From: Methanosarcina sp.
GTDB taxonomy: Archaea; Halobacteriota; Methanosarcinia; Methanosarcinales; Methanosarcinaceae
Direction of reading: 5' to 3'
NCBI GenBank assembly: GCA_003157235.1
Contig: PMJC01000463.1
Span: 1-6,819 of the forward strand
Length of the DNA stretch: 6,819 nucleotides
A program made the position numbers and the translations under genes. Below the pieces are notes generated by a model. It had not been told where the DNA came from. It worked only from the letters and a program-made list of their open reading frames with translations, and made no database searches. Of this stretch, positions 5,051 to 6,819 are shown piece by piece; position 1 is the stretch's first letter, and each line of letters opens with the position of its first letter.

Positions 5051-5818
5051 TTAGAGAAGGCTGTCAATATATTTTTTGACTTCATCTATTGGTTCAATTT
5101 TTACTTCATATTTACGAGGAACTTCTTTAGCTTCATAGAAGTTTACAATAAGCCCTTTGTCTAAATAGTTCTCATTAATGGTTTTCATAAACTAATTTAG
5201 CGTTATCATAATTTATCTTCAAACCAAAAATAATTCCTTCCAAACCTCTTTTTCTATAGTTCACTAAACCTTTATTAAATTCCTCATACGAAAGTAGTCC
5301 TCTAATTTCATCATCGCGAATAATTATCATTCTATATTCATCTTCATAATACCAATCATAAAATTTATTTAATAAACTTTTAATCATCTTTGAGTCATAT
5401 CAGAATCTAGCAAATTCACCATAGAACAAAGCTTATCATTGTGCTTATATTTAATTTTTAAAAATTTCTTTTTATAATAACAGATTCTGAAATGGATCTC
5501 TCTTTGCTAATAGCAATTGAATTGAACAATCATGAAGATCGAATTCGAAATAATCTTTACCCAACTCTATATTATTTCAATCTTCAATAGATCTAAAACG
5601 AAGATTTATGCCTTGATCAGAGTCAGCATAGTGACCCCACATTAAAATGCTATCATCTTTTCCACTAAACAACAAACTTTTTGTAGTGATTCTTCGAGTA
5701 CATAACGGTGAAGATTAATATCTTTTTCTAATATTGAAGCATAAAAAATAAATTTCTATCTTTTTCCTATTAGGAAATCTGTGCGGAAATAAGCATCATT
5801 CGGTCGACTATCCAGAAA
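5051..5818 (-). pseudogene. DUF2971 protein pseudogene with four frameshifts
   Basis: DUF2971 (PF11185) proteins are of unknown function. The family's landmarks appear in the right order, over the usual length, across several frames. SRPNDAYF (about 5809-5786) stands where the family has FNDPFD. LEESLQKVCC follows (to 5669), then SGKDDSILMW and GHYADSDQGI (from 5666), the hallmark motif. Then come KDYFEFDLHD, FLKIKYKHND, and WYYEDEYRMIIIRDDEIRG and LEGIIFGLKI (the 5387-5175 frame). The end is KGLIVNFYEAKEVPRKYEVK to TAA at 5053-5051. Frame changes lie near 5667, 5480, 5387 and 5182-5185. The last is one extra A in an A4 run; without it LVYE joins TINENYLDKG. In-frame stops are TAG 5758-5756 and TGA 5579-5577. 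The N-terminus is worn beyond recognition, and TAA 5821-5819 precedes it. Confidence 0.75.
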
Positions 5819-5822
5819 TTAA

Positions 5823-6204
5823 GAACGAAACTCAATTTGCCTAACAAAAAAATCATTTTCCACTTATAATGAAAAATCATTTATTGAAGCGTATAATCCG
5901 GGGTTTTCGGGGTACAAACTTGCAGCAAAATTCAGGATGGCAATAGACTGTTGCGTTGAAAATTAAGGAGCCGGGCTTTTCTGTAAGAGATGCTAAGATT
6001 CCAGGAAGCGCTAATGAGGGCAAATAGTCAGGAACAGTGCTAACAGTAGATTAGTACTGTAAAAAATATCGACTTCGAGATCAGAAGGATAAGCGATTTT
6101 TTCAGAAATAGAATGTAATCCATCACATAAGTTAGTATGCGATTATCAATATATTCAAATGGTACTGTTATTATATAGGCCTTTTACAGCATTTTCTAAA
6201 ATAA
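5823..6204 (+). pseudogene. Helix-turn-helix relic, possibly an IS630/Tc1-like transposase N-terminus
   Basis: The plus frame from 5823 is open for 47 codons and ends SFIEAYNPGFSGYKLAAKF, RMAIDCCVEN, TAA 5964. The frame from 5869 carries on at about 5956 with LKIKEPGFSVRDAKIPGSAN. Joined there, the pieces match a transposase helix-turn-helix: an I-E-A-Y helix, G-x-S-x-x-K-L-A-x-K-F, a second helix, then E-x-G-(F)-S-V-x-D-A-K-x-x-G-S, as in IS630-type ETGSVxDxxRSGRP. The 5869 frame continues to TAA 6202-6204 with five internal stops, all TAG (5944, 6025, 6052, 6109, 6133), through KKYRLRDQKDKRF. No catalytic DDE region is visible. The family assignment rests on pattern memory alone and is tentative. 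It is divergent from the DUF2971 relic. Confidence 0.35.
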
Positions 6205-6223
6205 GGTGGTACAAATACATTAA

Positions 6224-6636
6224 CCGACTCAAGCAATTGATTCTGCAAGCTTTAAAGGTTTCATATGTATGCATATAGAAGAGAATGTTCGATAGTTACC
6301 TAATCTTCTACAGTTTAATTCTGCATTTAGGTGTGTATCGAGAGGTAATGATTGGAAAACTATGAAGAGCATAGAAGGTCTTGATGGACTCAATGATCTA
6401 GATGTTGGTTGCTCTTCCAATAAGGAATACCGAAAGTTGTAGCAAGGAATTGCTAGCTCGCCAGATATAAGATTGATATCGATATCGAACGTTTAGGATT
6501 AAAGCCAAGTGTTGCTATAACACTCAATCAATCTCCAGTGCAGCCTCTTGATTCGGAATTAGAGTATGCTAATGAGTATAATTTGAAAATCGAAAAGTGT
6601 GATGACAGTTATTATCGATGGTTTAAACCTGCTTAA
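6224..6636 (+). pseudogene. Unrecognised relic of about 140 codons
   Basis: The plus frame from 6224 reads PTQAIDSASFKGFICMHIEE, TAG 6293, LPNLLQFNSAFRCVSRGNDW, then KTMKSIEGLDGLNDLDVGCS and EYRKL, TAG 6437, QGIASSPDIR. Near 6466 the neighbouring frame takes over with YKIDIDIERLGLKPSVAITL, NQSPVQPLDSELEYANEYNL and KIEKCDDSYYRWFKPA, ending at TAA 6634-6636. The texture is that of a real soluble protein in both parts, so I infer one gene with a frameshift and two amber codons. There is no start codon at the beginning, and the preceding TAA at 6221 cuts it off. I do not recognise the family. The minus-strand ORF over 6229-6420 is its shadow. Confidence 0.4.
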
Positions 6637-6691
6637 TAGCGGTTGAAATCAAAGTTACTCTAGCATACCAAACTAGAATAGAATGAGTAGG

Positions 6692-6819
6692 TCAAGTCAA
6701 TGTCCCAACTTCCTTAAAATATTCGCTTAATTTTTCAGACCCACTTTAGATCAACGTATCCATTTTTCATTACGTAATGGACTTTTATTTAGCATTTCCC
6801 TGTAGAATTCCCACTTCGT
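6692..6819 (-). pseudogene. C-terminal end of a broken gene entering from the right edge
   Basis: From the right edge the minus strand reads TKWEFYREMLNKSPLRNEKW and IR, then TGA at about 6751-6753. The adjacent frame then continues SGSEKLSEYFKEVGTLT to TGA at 6694-6692. Both parts look like protein and together suggest one gene end with a frameshift near 6740-6755. The family is not recognised and the start lies outside the window. The perfect palindrome CATTACGTAATG (6768-6779) falls within the coding part. Confidence 0.3.

Noticed and set aside
4777..5085. Minus-strand ORF of 102 codons
   Set aside because: Begins inside the DUF2971 relic in the wrong frame (a TAG immediately precedes its ATG) and gains length from the tandem repeat, whose polar reading is in another frame.
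6043..6060. Hairpin ACAGTA-GATTAG-TACTGT followed by A6
   Set aside because: On the plus strand it is followed by A rather than T, and on the minus strand the T-run comes before the stem, so it is not a terminator on either strand.
6229..6420. Minus-strand ORF of 63 codons
   Set aside because: Antisense to a better plus-strand protein-like frame and without a ribosome binding site.

Overview
The window reads as accessory, decaying chromosome from a methanogenic archaeon, most likely Methanosarcina. Four things point there: archaeal TATA-type promoters; a ribosome binding site of the GGTGATC type; an AT-rich, gene-poor landscape full of broken reading frames; and one intact cofactor gene of the cobyrinate/Ni-sirohydrochlorin a,c-diamide synthase family. 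The genus is an inference, because no rRNA or other marker gene lies here.

Layout. Positions 1-192 hold the end of a broken gene that enters from the left edge. Positions 193-1260 are essentially gene-free apart from weak small-ORF relics and two perfect palindromes. The minus strand of 1324-2643 carries the best-supported gene, cbiA (or its paralogue cfbB), with a U-tract terminator signal behind it and a TATA box so close that the transcript should be almost leaderless. Directly upstream of it (about 2794-3088, minus) is a frameshifted relic of an IS200/IS605 TnpA transposase that has lost its catalytic tyrosine. From 3110 to 3600 there is a palindromic TATA box, a hairpin, a 26-codon ORF and a 58-codon relic. 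The minus strand of 3597-4241 carries an intact 214-residue protein that I do not recognise, with a very good ribosome binding site. Divergent from it is a broken winged-helix-like frame (4303-4613).

The right half is nearly all debris. It contains a pair of 10-bp inverted repeats 98 bp apart (4671-4788), a 24-bp tandem repeat in three copies (4883-4954), a DUF2971 pseudogene with four frameshifts (5051-5818, minus), a helix-turn-helix, transposase-like relic (5823-6204, plus), an unrecognised relic of about 140 codons (6224-6636, plus), and the end of another broken gene leaving the right edge (6692-6819, minus).

How it fits together. Only the diamide synthase and the 214-residue protein look functional. 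The diamide synthase would amidate a tetrapyrrole for cobalamin or coenzyme F430, both needed for methanogenesis, but no other gene of either pathway lies beside it. The rest looks like a graveyard of mobile and accessory genes. A recurring oddity is that most internal stops in these relics are TAG, which Methanosarcina can decode as pyrrolysine.
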